Assembly (NCBI GenBank): GCA_002707785.1
Contig: PANW01000076.1
Coordinates: 145,601 to 209,600 of the forward strand
DNA from: Cellvibrionaceae bacterium
Lineage (GTDB): Bacteria; Pseudomonadota; Gammaproteobacteria; Pseudomonadales; Cellvibrionaceae
Length of the DNA stretch: 64,000 nucleotides
Direction: 5' to 3'
Part shown: piece by piece, positions 38,305 to 47,295 of the stretch
How positions within the stretch are numbered: position 1 is the first letter of the stretch
How the letters are laid out: each line of letters begins with the position of its first letter
The notes under the pieces: model-generated
The model's input: only the letters and a program-made list of their open reading frames with translations
Databases searched by the model: none
What the model was told of the DNA's origin: nothing
Position numbers and translations under genes: made by a program

Positions 38305-41139
38305 CTATTCGACGGTCAATGCCTCATTAATAAACCGAGTCTGCTCTTCCAAGTGAATCGACATATATCCAGCTGCCGGTGCGGCAGAGGCGTCACGCCC
38401 GACATAACTCAGATACAAATCTGGATTCAGATCATGCAAGACTCGACGCATGTGATGCTGACTACTGTACCAAGCCCCCTGATTCATTGGCTCTTCTTGA
38501 CACCAAACCACTTCGCTCAGATTGCTAAACGGTGCCAACGCAGTTTTTAATTCGTCTTCAGGGAACGGATAAAGCTGCTCCAACCGAACCAAAGCCACAT
38601 CTTGCTGCTGTCCTTCCATGCGCGCTTCAAGTAAATGGTAATAGACTTTACCGCTACACAAAACGACTCGCTTGACGCCTTCGGGAGCCAGTTCCTGCTC
38701 TCCAATTACGTTCTTGAAAGAGCCTTCGGCCAGCTCTTCTAGAGAAGAAGTTGCCAGTTTATGTCGCAAGATCCACTTAGGGCTCATGACCACCAACGGA
38801 CGACGCATAGGGCGAACCGCTTGACGACGTAGTAAATGGAAAACCTGTGCCGGCGTGGTTGGAATGCAAACTTGAATGTTGTGCTCAGCACACAATTGCA
38901 TGTAACGCTCTAAACGTGCGGAAGAATGCTCTGGGCCCTGACCTTCATAACCGTGCGGTAAAAGCATGGTTAAGCCGCATAAACGACCCCACTTATGCTC
39001 GCCACTGGTAATGAACTGATCGATAACGACCTGTGCGCCGTTGGCAAAGTCACCAAACTGTGCCTCCCAGATAACCATCGCATTTGGGGTGGTTGTGGCG
39101 TAACCATACTCAAACGCCAGCACCGCCTCTTCTGACAGGAAGGAATCATAGATATCGAACGGAGGCTGTTCTTCGCTCAGATTACCTAGAGGAACGTAGC
39201 TAGAACCGTCTTTCTGATTGTGAACAACAACGTGGCGATGTGAGAAGGTACCACGCCCAACATCTTGTCCGGTTAGACGAACACGAGTGCCCTCTTCCAG
39301 AATGGTGGCGTACGCCAAGGTCTCAGCCATACCCCAATTAATGGGCATTGCACCACCAGCCATTTTACGACGGTCATCATAAATTTTCTGAACTTGACGC
39401 TGTACCTGAATACCATCAGGAACTTCACACATTTTCTGTGCAAGCTCTTGCAACGCTTTTAGGTCATAGCCGGTGTTGGCTGGTGTTTTCCAGTCGTGAC
39501 CGATATAAGGCGTCCAATCGACAAATAGTGATTTGTCGGGTTCACTGACCAAACCTTGTGCCACGTGCTCGCCGCGATCCAAAGCAGCGCGGTAATTGTT
39601 GGCCATTTCATCAGCTTCCGCCTGACTAACAACACCTTCTGCGACCATTTTCTCGGCAAACAAAGTACGGGTCGTCTTTTGCTTGCGAATAGTCTGATAC
39701 ATTAATGGTTGGGTTGAAGACGGCTCGTCGGTTTCATTGTGACCGCGACGACGATAACAAACCAAATCAATAACCACGTCTTTTTTAAACTCGTAGCGAT
39801 AATCCATCGCCAACAGGGTCACAAACAAAACCGCTTCTGGATCGTCAGCGTTTACGTGAAAAACGGGGGCTTCGACAACTTTAGCGACGTCAGTACAATA
39901 CTCAGTAGAGCGAGCATCCTCGCGTCGACTAGTGGTGAAACCAACCTGATTATTGATGACGATATGCAGCGTACCACCGGTACCATATGCACGGGTCTGA
40001 GACATTTGGAACGTCTCCATCACCACACCCTGACCAGCAAACGCGGCATCACCGTGCACTGAAATAGGAACAACTTTGCTACCCAGTGGATCTTCACGTC
40101 GATCCTGACGCGCTCTCACCGAACCCTCAACAACGGGAGAAACAATCTCCAAGTGTGATGGGTTAAATGACATCGCCAAATGCACTTCACCACCAGGCGT
40201 CATGACATTTGAAGAAAAGCCCTGGTGATATTTCACATCACCGGAACTATCAATAATTCTTTTACCTTCAAACTCGTTGAACAAGTCTGTTGGGTTCTTA
40301 CCCAAGGTATTGACCAAGGTATTGAGTCGACCACGGTGAGCCATACCCAGCACAATCTCTTTTGCGCCATGCTCGCCTGCACGACGAATCAAACCATCCA
40401 AAAGAGGAATAAAACTCTCACCACCTTCGAGACCAAAACGCTTGGTACCGGGATACTTTGAATCTAAGTGACGCTCTAGGCCTTCTGCTGCCGTCACACG
40501 CTCAAGAATTCTCTTGCGGAAATCAGATTCAAACGTCGGGTTTGAACGCACACTTTCCAAACGCTGCTGCAACCATTGTTTCTCAGCAAAGTTGGTAATG
40601 TGCATAATTTCTGGGCCGACGGAGCCACAGTAAGTCTGCTCTAGAGAATCAATAATCTCTTTAAGAGTCGCCTCTTCTTTACCAAAAAAGGTATTACCGG
40701 TTTGAAACACAGTATCGAGATCGGCGGGAGTCAATCCATGGAAAGCCATATCCAAGTCAGGAACTTGCTCTCGCTCCATTAACCCTAATGGATCCAGTGC
40801 GGCTTTTTGGTGACCACGGAAACGATATGAGCTGATCAACTGAACGACTTTAATCTGCTTGCGTTCATGCTCAATATTGGCACCACCAGAACCTGGGGCC
40901 GCCAAAGGACGCGCGCGATTTTTACCGAGCAACTCAAAATGCTCTCGTATAACCGAGTGAGGAGTATCTTGGGAAACGACGCCTTCTACACGTGGCAACT
41001 GATCAAAATAGTTGCGCCACTCTTCCGGGACGGCGTTAGGATCATGTAAATAGGTATCGTAGAGTTCTTCGACATAGGCAGCGTTCCCACCGGAGATATG
41101 GGAAGTACTCCAAAGTCGCTCCATGATGCTGTCTTGCAT
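38305..41139 (-). CDS. sucA: 2-oxoglutarate dehydrogenase E1
   Basis: Thiamine diphosphate-dependent decarboxylase component of the 2-oxoglutarate dehydrogenase complex. I chose the ATG at 41139 (AAGGTGGG is 5 bases upstream), which gives 944 residues starting MQDSIMERLWSTSHISGG, the normal form; an upstream start at 41178 would add 13 residues. It has GMAHRGRLNTLVNTLGK, the HGDAAFAGQG loop, and the pyrimidine-binding GHDWKTPANTGY region. It is first in sucA-sucB-lpdA-sucC-sucD. Confidence 0.97.
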   Translation of the reverse strand: MQDSIMERLWSTSHISGGNAAYVEELYDTYLHDPNAVPEEWRNYFDQLPRVEGVVSQDTPHSVIREHFELLGKNRARPLAAPGSGGANIEHERKQIKVVQLISSYRFRGHQKAALDPLGLMEREQVPDLDMAFHGLTPADLDTVFQTGNTFFGKEEATLKEIIDSLEQTYCGSVGPEIMHITNFAEKQWLQQRLESVRSNPTFESDFRKRILERVTAAEGLERHLDSKYPGTKRFGLEGGESFIPLLDGLIRRAGEHGAKEIVLGMAHRGRLNTLVNTLGKNPTDLFNEFEGKRIIDSSGDVKYHQGFSSNVMTPGGEVHLAMSFNPSHLEIVSPVVEGSVRARQDRREDPLGSKVVPISVHGDAAFAGQGVVMETFQMSQTRAYGTGGTLHIVINNQVGFTTSRREDARSTEYCTDVAKVVEAPVFHVNADDPEAVLFVTLLAMDYRYEFKKDVVIDLVCYRRRGHNETDEPSSTQPLMYQTIRKQKTTRTLFAEKMVAEGVVSQAEADEMANNYRAALDRGEHVAQGLVSEPDKSLFVDWTPYIGHDWKTPANTGYDLKALQELAQKMCEVPDGIQVQRQVQKIYDDRRKMAGGAMPINWGMAETLAYATILEEGTRVRLTGQDVGRGTFSHRHVVVHNQKDGSSYVPLGNLSEEQPPFDIYDSFLSEEAVLAFEYGYATTTPNAMVIWEAQFGDFANGAQVVIDQFITSGEHKWGRLCGLTMLLPHGYEGQGPEHSSARLERYMQLCAEHNIQVCIPTTPAQVFHLLRRQAVRPMRRPLVVMSPKWILRHKLATSSLEELAEGSFKNVIGEQELAPEGVKRVVLCSGKVYYHLLEARMEGQQQDVALVRLEQLYPFPEDELKTALAPFSNLSEVVWCQEEPMNQGAWYSSQHHMRRVLHDLNPDLYLSYVGRDASAAPAAGYMSIHLEEQTRFINEALTVE

Positions 41140-41433
41140 TTGTGCCCACCTTAAAACAGGGCATAGCTGTCCATGCAAGCAAATATGGCATGCCTACCTA
41201 TCTGACACGGCTTCACCGTCCGCAATCTCGCCGATGAGACCTCTTCCCGGCGTATAGACTGCTTCTGTTTGCACAGCTCATCGATTGGAGTGATCCATCA
41301 ATGCTCAAAAGTGCGTGAACCCCGTGAGAAACAAGCAAACTCGCTTATCTACCTCACACAGTTAGCTCGGGACCCAAGTTTATCAGGCTGCCCGATATAC
41401 CCCTGCTATTACTAGCGATTAGCTAACAGTAAA

Positions 41434-41458
41434 AAACCTTATCTTTTGGATAGGGTTT
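41434..41458 (-). terminator. Probable terminator of sdhCDAB
   Basis: On the minus strand AAACCCTATC, five bases, then GATAAGGTTT pair over 10 positions with one G-U, and the stem ends in TTTTTT. It lies about 170 bases after the sdhB stop and separates the sdh and suc units. Confidence 0.6.
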
Positions 41459-41589
41459 CGTTCTTTTCCGGACATTGATCTCTGTCGAGACATGCCCAAA
41501 TCTATAATTTTTATAAAGCGGATTCCTCGAGCCTCGCACTTATGCAAGCACTTAAGGAATCGCTAGGGTCTCTGCACTAAATTCGGTAC

Positions 41590-41623
41590 TGACAGCCGCC
41601 TCTATAGTGGGCGGCTTTTGTCA
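41590..41623. other. Inverted repeat just after sdhB
   Basis: GCCGCC and GGCGGC pair, with TGACA and TGTCA as outer arms, starting five bases after the sdhB stop. On the plus strand GGCGGC is followed by TTTTGTCATTTTC, like a terminator, but no plus-strand gene is upstream. It may be an mRNA 3'-end stabiliser for sdhB. Confidence 0.45.
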
Positions 41624-41627
41624 TTTT

Positions 41628-42332
41628 CTAGGTACCGCTTTGAATCAACATATTACGAATATGGCCAATGGCGCGAGTTGGATTCAAGCCCTTCGGACAT
41701 ACTGACACACAGTTTTGAATACCGTGACAGCGGAAAACGCTGAACGGGTCATCCAAATTAGCCAGACGATCTTCAGTCGCAGTATCACGGCTATCGGCCA
41801 AGAAACGGTAGGCTTGAAGCAAACCAGCAGGACCAATGAATTTATCCGGATTCCACCAGAAAGATGGGCAACTGGTTGAGCAGCATGCACATAAAATACA
41901 CTCGTAAAGACCGTCCAACTTGGCACGTTCTTCTGGAGACTGCAGACGCTCAATGGCGGGCGCAGGCGTATCATTTTGCAGGAATGGCTCGATCTTTTTG
42001 TATTGAGCGTAAAACTGGCTCATATCAATAACAAGATCACGAATCACTGGCAAGCCAGGTAACGGACGCAAAATCAGAGTGTTCTTTTCTACACACTCAG
42101 ACAAAGGCTTGATACAAGCCAAACCGTTTTTGCCGTTGATGTTCATGCCATCGGAACCACATACACCTTCACGGCATGAGCGGCGGAAAGCCAAGCTGCT
42201 ATCTTGCGCTTTCAGCAATTCAAGTACGTCCAATACCATCAGGTCTTTGCCTTCGGTATCGATTTCGTAGCTCTGCATGTAAGGCGCTGAGTCAGTCTCA
42301 GGATTGTAACGATAAACTTCTACTTTCAACAT
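41628..42332 (-). CDS. sdhB: Succinate dehydrogenase iron-sulfur subunit
   Basis: Carries the electron chain from flavin to quinone in respiratory complex II. The 234-residue product has the [2Fe-2S] site CREGVCGSDGMNINGKNGLAC and the C-terminal clusters in CILCACCSTSCP and CVSVCPKGLNP. The length is normal. It begins 14 bases after the sdhA stop and closes the sdhCDAB unit. Confidence 0.98.
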   Translation of the reverse strand: MLKVEVYRYNPETDSAPYMQSYEIDTEGKDLMVLDVLELLKAQDSSLAFRRSCREGVCGSDGMNINGKNGLACIKPLSECVEKNTLILRPLPGLPVIRDLVIDMSQFYAQYKKIEPFLQNDTPAPAIERLQSPEERAKLDGLYECILCACCSTSCPSFWWNPDKFIGPAGLLQAYRFLADSRDTATEDRLANLDDPFSVFRCHGIQNCVSVCPKGLNPTRAIGHIRNMLIQSGT

Positions 42333-42346
42333 TAGTCAGCCCCCAA

Positions 42347-44119
42347 TTAGTAGGTACGAATCTTAGGTTCGAACGCTTCCATGGTCTTAGGCGCGAAGTT
42401 AACCGCACGCTTGCCCACACGTTTGTCTTCTGGGTAGTACATTGAGTGGCACAACCAGTTTTCATCATCACGATCTTGGAAATCTTCACGTGCGTGCGCA
42501 CCGCGAGACTCTTTACGCTCTTCCGCAGCAATGGCAGTCGCCTCAGCCACTTCCAACAAGTTTTGCAGCTCAAGCGCTTCAACACGAGCGGTGTTGTAGG
42601 CGTTGGATTTATCAGAAAGCTTAACGTTAGAGATACGCTCACGCAGATCAGCCAATTTCTTGATGCCATCTTGCATGAATTCACCTTTACGGAATACACC
42701 AAAGTGATTCTGCATCGTGTTCTGTAGCTCTTTGCGCAACTCAGCAGCGCCTTCACCATTGTTGGTGTTATTCAAGTTGTTCAAACGAGAAGTTGCGGCC
42801 TCGAGATCAGACTCGCTCGCTTCGCGGTGTTCAACACCTTCACGCAGGGCTTTCTCAATGAACAAGCCAGATGCGCGACCAAATACCACCAGATCAAGCA
42901 GTGAGTTACCACCCAAACGGTTAGCGCCGTGCACAGATACACAAGCCACTTCACCACAGGCGTAGAAACCATCGATTACTTTATCATTGCCATCGGCATC
43001 AACAGTCAAGGCCTGACCATCAACGTTGGTTGGAATACCGCCCATCATATAGTGACAAGTAGGAACAACTGGGATTGGCTCTTTAACCGGGTCTGCGTGA
43101 GCAAAAGTACGAGACAGCTCGAGAATACCTGGCAGCTTGGCATTCAGAGTTTCTTCACCCAAGTGATCCAATTTCAGGAATACGTGATCCCCTTCAGGAC
43201 CACAACCGCGCCCATCCAGAATCTCAAGCACCATCGAACGAGCAACAACGTCACGACCGGCAAGATCTTTAGCGTTTGGTGCATAGCGCTCCATGAAACG
43301 CTCGCCATCTTTGTTGACCAAATAACCGCCTTCACCGCGACAGCCTTCAGTAACCAAAACACCGGCACCGGCAATACCGGTTGGGTGGAACTGCCACATC
43401 TCGATGTCTTGAACAGGGAAACCTGCACGCAAAGACATACCGATACCATCACCAGTATTGATGTGAGCATTAGTGGTAGAGGCGTAAATACGACCCGCGC
43501 CACCTGTAGCAAATACGGTTGCCTTAGACTTAACGTAAACTACTTCACCGTCTTCGATGTTCATGGCGATAACGCCTGTCACCACACCGTCTTGGTTTTT
43601 CACAAGATCAATGGCAAACCACTCATTCAGGAATACAGTGTCGTTCTTTACATTGCCTTGATACAAGGTATGCAGCAAAGCGTGACCGGTACGGTCAGCA
43701 GCAGCACAAGTACGTGCAGCCTGGCCACCACGACCAAAATCTTTGGACTGACCACCGAATGGACGCTGATAGATACGACCTTCTTCTGTACGAGAGAAAG
43801 GCATACCCATGTGATCCAGCTCATAAACAGCTTCAGGACCTACATTACACATGTACTCGATAGCGTCTTGGTCACCGATATAATCGGAACCCTTAACGGT
43901 GTCGTACATGTGCCAACGCCAATCATCATTGGGGTCATCTGAAGCAATCGCACAGGTAATACCACCTTGGGCAGACACGGTGTGAGAGCGAGTTGGAAAT
44001 ACTTTAGTAATTACTGCGGTTTTGTAGCCGGACTGGGCCAGCTGAAGCGCAGCGCGCATACCAGCACCGCCGCCACCTATTACAATACCGTCGAAAGAAA
44101 TCGTACGCATATTAGACAT
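42347..44119 (-). CDS. sdhA: Succinate dehydrogenase flavoprotein subunit
   Basis: Covalent-FAD subunit that oxidises succinate to fumarate. The 590-residue product has [17 protein letters not shown], the covalent FAD histidine in [10 protein letters not shown], and active-site residues in [12 protein letters not shown] and [11 protein letters not shown]. It starts 3 bases after the sdhD stop. The membrane anchors precede it. Confidence 0.98.
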   Translation of the reverse strand: MSNMRTISFDGIVIGGGGAGMRAALQLAQSGYKTAVITKVFPTRSHTVSAQGGITCAIASDDPNDDWRWHMYDTVKGSDYIGDQDAIEYMCNVGPEAVYELDHMGMPFSRTEEGRIYQRPFGGQSKDFGRGGQAARTCAAADRTGHALLHTLYQGNVKNDTVFLNEWFAIDLVKNQDGVVTGVIAMNIEDGEVVYVKSKATVFATGGAGRIYASTTNAHINTGDGIGMSLRAGFPVQDIEMWQFHPTGIAGAGVLVTEGCRGEGGYLVNKDGERFMERYAPNAKDLAGRDVVARSMVLEILDGRGCGPEGDHVFLKLDHLGEETLNAKLPGILELSRTFAHADPVKEPIPVVPTCHYMMGGIPTNVDGQALTVDADGNDKVIDGFYACGEVACVSVHGANRLGGNSLLDLVVFGRASGLFIEKALREGVEHREASESDLEAATSRLNNLNNTNNGEGAAELRKELQNTMQNHFGVFRKGEFMQDGIKKLADLRERISNVKLSDKSNAYNTARVEALELQNLLEVAEATAIAAEERKESRGAHAREDFQDRDDENWLCHSMYYPEDKRVGKRAVNFAPKTMEAFEPKIRTY

Positions 44120-44122
44120 TGC

Positions 44123-44497
44123 TTAAAATCCCCACAAAATTTCGATACCCCAAACCACGTAGGTCACGGTGACCACGCCGAGCGCCATCTGCGCTATAAC
44201 ACGCAAAACAGTGGCCTTAGCCCCCATCATGCGGTTGGTTAGGTAATCAGTTAATACAGCCCACAAACCAATCCAAGCGTGAGCAGCTAGGGAAAGCAAA
44301 GTGATCAAACTGAAGACGCGCATCCACAGAGTGCTATAAAGCTCTTTCCATTCTGTGTAACCCACATCAGGTGTCGTTAAGATGAAGCCAACCAGAAACA
44401 CAACGTAAGCAGCCATGGCAACGCCACTGACTCGTTGAATCATCCAATCATAAAGGCCGCTACGGCCGAAACTTGTTACTGCGGTTACCATACCCAT
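44123..44497 (-). CDS. sdhD: Succinate dehydrogenase membrane anchor subunit
   Basis: Second small membrane anchor of complex II. The 124-residue product has three hydrophobic segments (about 18-40, 60-85, 95-120), GLYDWMIQRVSGVAMAAY, and HAWIGLWAVLTDY with a histidine-aspartate-tyrosine pattern of the quinone and heme site. Its start overlaps the end of sdhC by 13 bases; a second ATG six bases on is also possible. Confidence 0.93.
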   Translation of the reverse strand: MGMVTAVTSFGRSGLYDWMIQRVSGVAMAAYVVFLVGFILTTPDVGYTEWKELYSTLWMRVFSLITLLSLAAHAWIGLWAVLTDYLTNRMMGAKATVLRVIAQMALGVVTVTYVVWGIEILWGF

Positions 44498-44859
44498 ACT
44501 CCCGCTAATACGATTAAGACGATAGCAACTACCAAAGCGATTTTCGCGCCGGTTTGGCCACCCTCTAAGGTTTCACCAATTCCACAATCCATAATTAGAT
44601 GACGAATACCCGCTACCATATGGTAGGCAAGCGCCGCCAAGGTTCCCCAGATAAGGAACTGATAGATTGGGTTTTGTAACCCTTCTTTTAATGCAGCAAA
44701 GCTTTCTTCTGACTCCAAGCTGGCGTCGAGCATACAAAGCAGAATTGCAACACCGGCAAACAGGATTACCCCTGAAATACGATGAAGAATGGAAACATAG
44801 GCCGTTATAGGAAGTTTTATTGTGGCAAGGTCAAGATTGACAGGTCTGTTCTTGTTCAC
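44485..44859 (-). CDS. sdhC: Succinate dehydrogenase cytochrome b556 subunit
   Basis: Heme-bearing membrane anchor of complex II. The 124-residue product has RPVNLDLATIKLPITAYVSILHRISGV near the start, where SILHRISG is the family signature, and a heme-ligand histidine in YHMVAGIRHLIMDCGIG. Three membrane segments are visible. It is first in sdhCDAB and is read away from gltA. Confidence 0.96.
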   Translation of the reverse strand: MNKNRPVNLDLATIKLPITAYVSILHRISGVILFAGVAILLCMLDASLESEESFAALKEGLQNPIYQFLIWGTLAALAYHMVAGIRHLIMDCGIGETLEGGQTGAKIALVVAIVLIVLAGVWVW

Positions 44860-45009
44860 GGTTGAGTCACACCTTTTTTCGCCTGTAGACAGGCATTATG
44901 TAGATTACGCTTTAACTATCTCAATAGATGAGATTTTTAAGTCGCACATCCCCCAAGCATAGGCAGCCAACACAATTTGTGCCAACCAGCCCCTCGCAAG
45001 ACGCGCGAA

Positions 45010-45038
45010 ATTATAGAGAGACGCCTGTAAAAAAACAA
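45010..45038 (-). promoter_or_regulatory. Sigma-70 promoter of sdhCDAB
   Basis: On the minus strand TTGTTT and TATAAT are 17 bases apart; the -10 is a perfect match. It gives a leader of about 145 bases before the sdhC ATG. A dyad lies directly upstream, at 45062-45077. Confidence 0.65.
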
Positions 45039-45253
45039 CAAAATAGCGACGCATCAGTCACTTAGTTCGACTAAAGTTCAATTTTATTTAGCCAGTAAAG
45101 TCGTAAAAATCAACAATGAGGCCATTTAGTAGCCTCCCGCACCATTATCGAGCCAAGTGCACCACTGGCGACCACAATTTTCTATACTGGGGGCGAACAC
45201 GGCAAATTTAGACTATCTTTGGGAATATCTCGTATTTTACAGACCAATATCAA

Positions 45254-45281
45254 TTGACAATCCAATCGGGCACTTTATAGT
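45254..45281 (+). promoter_or_regulatory. Sigma-70 promoter of gltA
   Basis: TTGACA and TATAGT are 16 bases apart; the -35 is perfect and the -10 has five of six matches. Transcription would start near 45288, leaving about 80 bases of leader before the gltA ATG. Confidence 0.75.
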
Positions 45282-45367
45282 GTGCCCCGCCTCACAGTCC
45301 GTTTTAGTGTCGCTGAAGATGACAAAAAGCGGGTTTGTACATACATTCTTTACAACAGGAGTCCGTA

Positions 45368-46660
45368 ATGACTGATAAGAAAGCGCACCTTTCGGTCGAC
45401 GGTTTGGAAGCATCCATCGAATTACCGATCTATTCTGGTACCATTGGCCCAGACGTAATCGACGTCACCAGCCTAACCAGCAAAGGTTACTTCACTTACG
45501 ATCCCGGCTTTATGTCCACCGGATCATGCGAATCCAAACTGACTTACATCGACGGCGGTAAAGGCGTCTTACTGCACGGCGGCTACCCCATTGAGGAGCT
45601 TGCCAACAAGTCAGACTACCTGGAAACTTGCTACTTGCTGCTAAATGGCGAACTGCCAAACGCAGAGCAAAAGAAAGAATTTGTAGACATCATCACCAAC
45701 CACACCATGGTTCACGAGAATATTGCCCGCTTCTTCCGCGGCTTCCGTGCAGATGCCCACCCAATGGCAATCATGTGTGGCGTTGTTGGCGCACTGTCTT
45801 CCTTCTACCACGATTCACTGGACATCAACGACGAAGAGCATCGCAAGATCTCTGCTCACCGCCTGATTGCCAAAATGCCTACTCTGGCAGCCATGACTTA
45901 CAAGCACCACGTTGGTCAGCCGTTCATGTATCCAAACAACAAGCTCTCATACTCTGAGAACTTTCTTCACATGATGTTTGGCACTCCTTGCGACGACCCA
46001 GAAGTCAATCCTGTTTTGGCTCGCGCCATGGACAAGATCTTCCTGTTGCACGCCGACCATGAGCAAAACGCTTCAACCTCTACCGTACGTCTGGCTGGCT
46101 CTTCTGGCGCCAACCCGTTTGCCTGTATCGCCGCTGGTATTGCTACCCTGTGGGGCCCTGCTCACGGCGGAGCCAACGAAGCTGTACTGAACATGCTGGA
46201 AGAAATCGGCACTGTAGATCGCATTGATGAGTTTGTTGCTAAAGCGAAAGACAAAAACGATCCTTTCCGTCTGATGGGCTTCGGTCACCGCGTTTACAAG
46301 AACTTTGACCCTCGCGCCAAAGTAATGAAAGAGACCTGTGACGAAGTACTGACGGAGCTTGGCCTAGAGAACGATCCTCTGCTCGCTATCGCCAAACGTC
46401 TTGAGCAGATTGCTCTGGAAGACGAATACTTCATCCAGAAGAAGCTTTACCCCAACGTAGACTTCTACTCTGGCATCATCATGAAGGCAATCGGCATCCC
46501 AACTGATATGTTCACTGTTATCTTTGCTACCGGTCGCACCGTTGGCTGGATTGCTCACTGGCATGAAATGATCAGTAATTCATACAAGATTGGTCGTCCT
46601 CGCCAGCTGTATAAAGGCTACGCTCCACGTGAGTTTCCGCCTCTGGAAGAGCGCAAGTAA
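45368..46660 (+). CDS. gltA: Citrate synthase
   Basis: Condenses oxaloacetate and acetyl-CoA to citrate, the entry of the TCA cycle. I chose the ATG at 45368 (AGGAG seven bases upstream), giving 430 residues starting [14 protein letters not shown], the usual length of the type II hexameric gammaproteobacterial enzyme; an upstream ATG at 45335 would add 11 residues. Catalytic residues are in [23 protein letters not shown] and DVDFYSG-like [14 protein letters not shown]. It is divergent from sdhCDAB, the usual Pseudomonas layout, and is closed by its own terminator. Confidence 0.98.
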   Translation: MTDKKAHLSVDGLEASIELPIYSGTIGPDVIDVTSLTSKGYFTYDPGFMSTGSCESKLTYIDGGKGVLLHGGYPIEELANKSDYLETCYLLLNGELPNAEQKKEFVDIITNHTMVHENIARFFRGFRADAHPMAIMCGVVGALSSFYHDSLDINDEEHRKISAHRLIAKMPTLAAMTYKHHVGQPFMYPNNKLSYSENFLHMMFGTPCDDPEVNPVLARAMDKIFLLHADHEQNASTSTVRLAGSSGANPFACIAAGIATLWGPAHGGANEAVLNMLEEIGTVDRIDEFVAKAKDKNDPFRLMGFGHRVYKNFDPRAKVMKETCDEVLTELGLENDPLLAIAKRLEQIALEDEYFIQKKLYPNVDFYSGIIMKAIGIPTDMFTVIFATGRTVGWIAHWHEMISNSYKIGRPRQLYKGYAPREFPPLEERK

Positions 46661-46677
46661 GCACTCTTTCAATTCAT

Positions 46678-46706
46678 AAAAAAGGCCGCTATCGCGGCCT
46701 TTTTTA
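46678..46706 (+). terminator. Terminator downstream of gltA
   Basis: GGCCGC, a short loop and GCGGCC with flanking AAAA and TTTTTT, about 17 bases past the gltA stop. Confidence 0.9.
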
Positions 46707-46759
46707 TGAGCAGTACAAGAATGTAGTATAACTACAGTTTATATCACTACATCAATCAA

Positions 46760-47092
46760 CTAAATCTGCATGCCAACTCCTTGTGCCATCAAAGCCAACA
46801 AGCCTGCAATTAACAATAATACCCCTCCACCTTCCAATAGAACTGCACGCCAACGCTGATGCACACCAGCCACAATATCCGCCCTTTCAGCACGACACCG
46901 AGACTCATCATTGGCCGCATCACCAACGTAGTGTAACGACAACTCTCGACATCGTAGACGCGCATACTCAACCTTTACGCTAGTGTGCTTGCGACGGGAA
47001 GACTCAATGGCCAATTCCCATATCGACGCCTTACAACGCTGCAGCCGTATCTCTCGAGCAGCAACGGCCAACGCTTTGCGATCAACAGCCAT
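46760..47092 (-). CDS. Small putative tail-anchored protein, unknown
   Basis: I do not recognise this 110-residue product. The first 85 residues are basic and helical (ALAVAAREIRLQRCKASIWELAIESSRRK), and residues near 88-107 form one strong membrane segment (VLLLIAGLLALMAQGVGMQI) at the very end, the arrangement of a tail-anchored protein. I chose the second start, MAVDRKAL at 47092, rather than 47104. No good ribosome site is seen. No other gene overlaps it and the gltA terminator lies just downstream. It could still be a chance frame, hence the moderate confidence. Confidence 0.5.
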   Translation of the reverse strand: MAVDRKALAVAAREIRLQRCKASIWELAIESSRRKHTSVKVEYARLRCRELSLHYVGDAANDESRCRAERADIVAGVHQRWRAVLLEGGGVLLLIAGLLALMAQGVGMQI

Positions 47093-47229
47093 AACAACAA
47101 CCAAACCACATCAATACCCAACTGTAACTCTAGTTAAGACGTCAATGTCAGCAAAAGCAAACACGTTATTAGTGACTATACTTGACAGAGCCTGGCAAGG
47201 CTCATGAAGCATCCAATAAAAACCACTCC

Positions 47230-47257
47230 TAAAGCTCTAGGGCGCATCGGCCGATAG
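47230..47257 (+). promoter_or_regulatory. Sigma-28 (FliA) type promoter of the chemoreceptor gene
   Basis: TAAA, 16 bases, GCCGATAG lies 39 bases before the ATG at 47296. The flagellar sigma consensus is TAAA, about 15-16 bases, GCCGATAA, so seven of eight -10 bases match. Chemoreceptor genes are typical targets. Confidence 0.7.
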
Positions 47258-47295
47258 CGGTATATCCCGTGTCACCCAACCTGTTGAGGACTCAC

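Larger units (their letters stand above)
41140..41627. other. Gap between sucA and sdhB
   Basis: A 488-base gap on the minus strand with no gene of its own. It holds an inverted repeat right after the sdhB stop, a terminator-like hairpin at about 41446, and an AT-rich stretch around 41500-41520. The sucA promoter must lie below the terminator, but I find no convincing boxes. Confidence 0.55.
44860..45367. other. Divergent control region between sdhC and gltA
   Basis: A 508-base gap with two divergent sigma-70 promoters (see separate entries) and a dyad around 45062-45077 (TTAGT, TCG, ACTAA) just above the sdhC -35 box. Its AT content is high. No gene was seen. Confidence 0.7.

Noticed and set aside
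42929..43942. A 337-residue plus-strand frame opposite sdhA
   Set aside because: sdhA is certain by motif and operon; the antisense frame is rich in Thr, Ile and His and has no recognisable domain.
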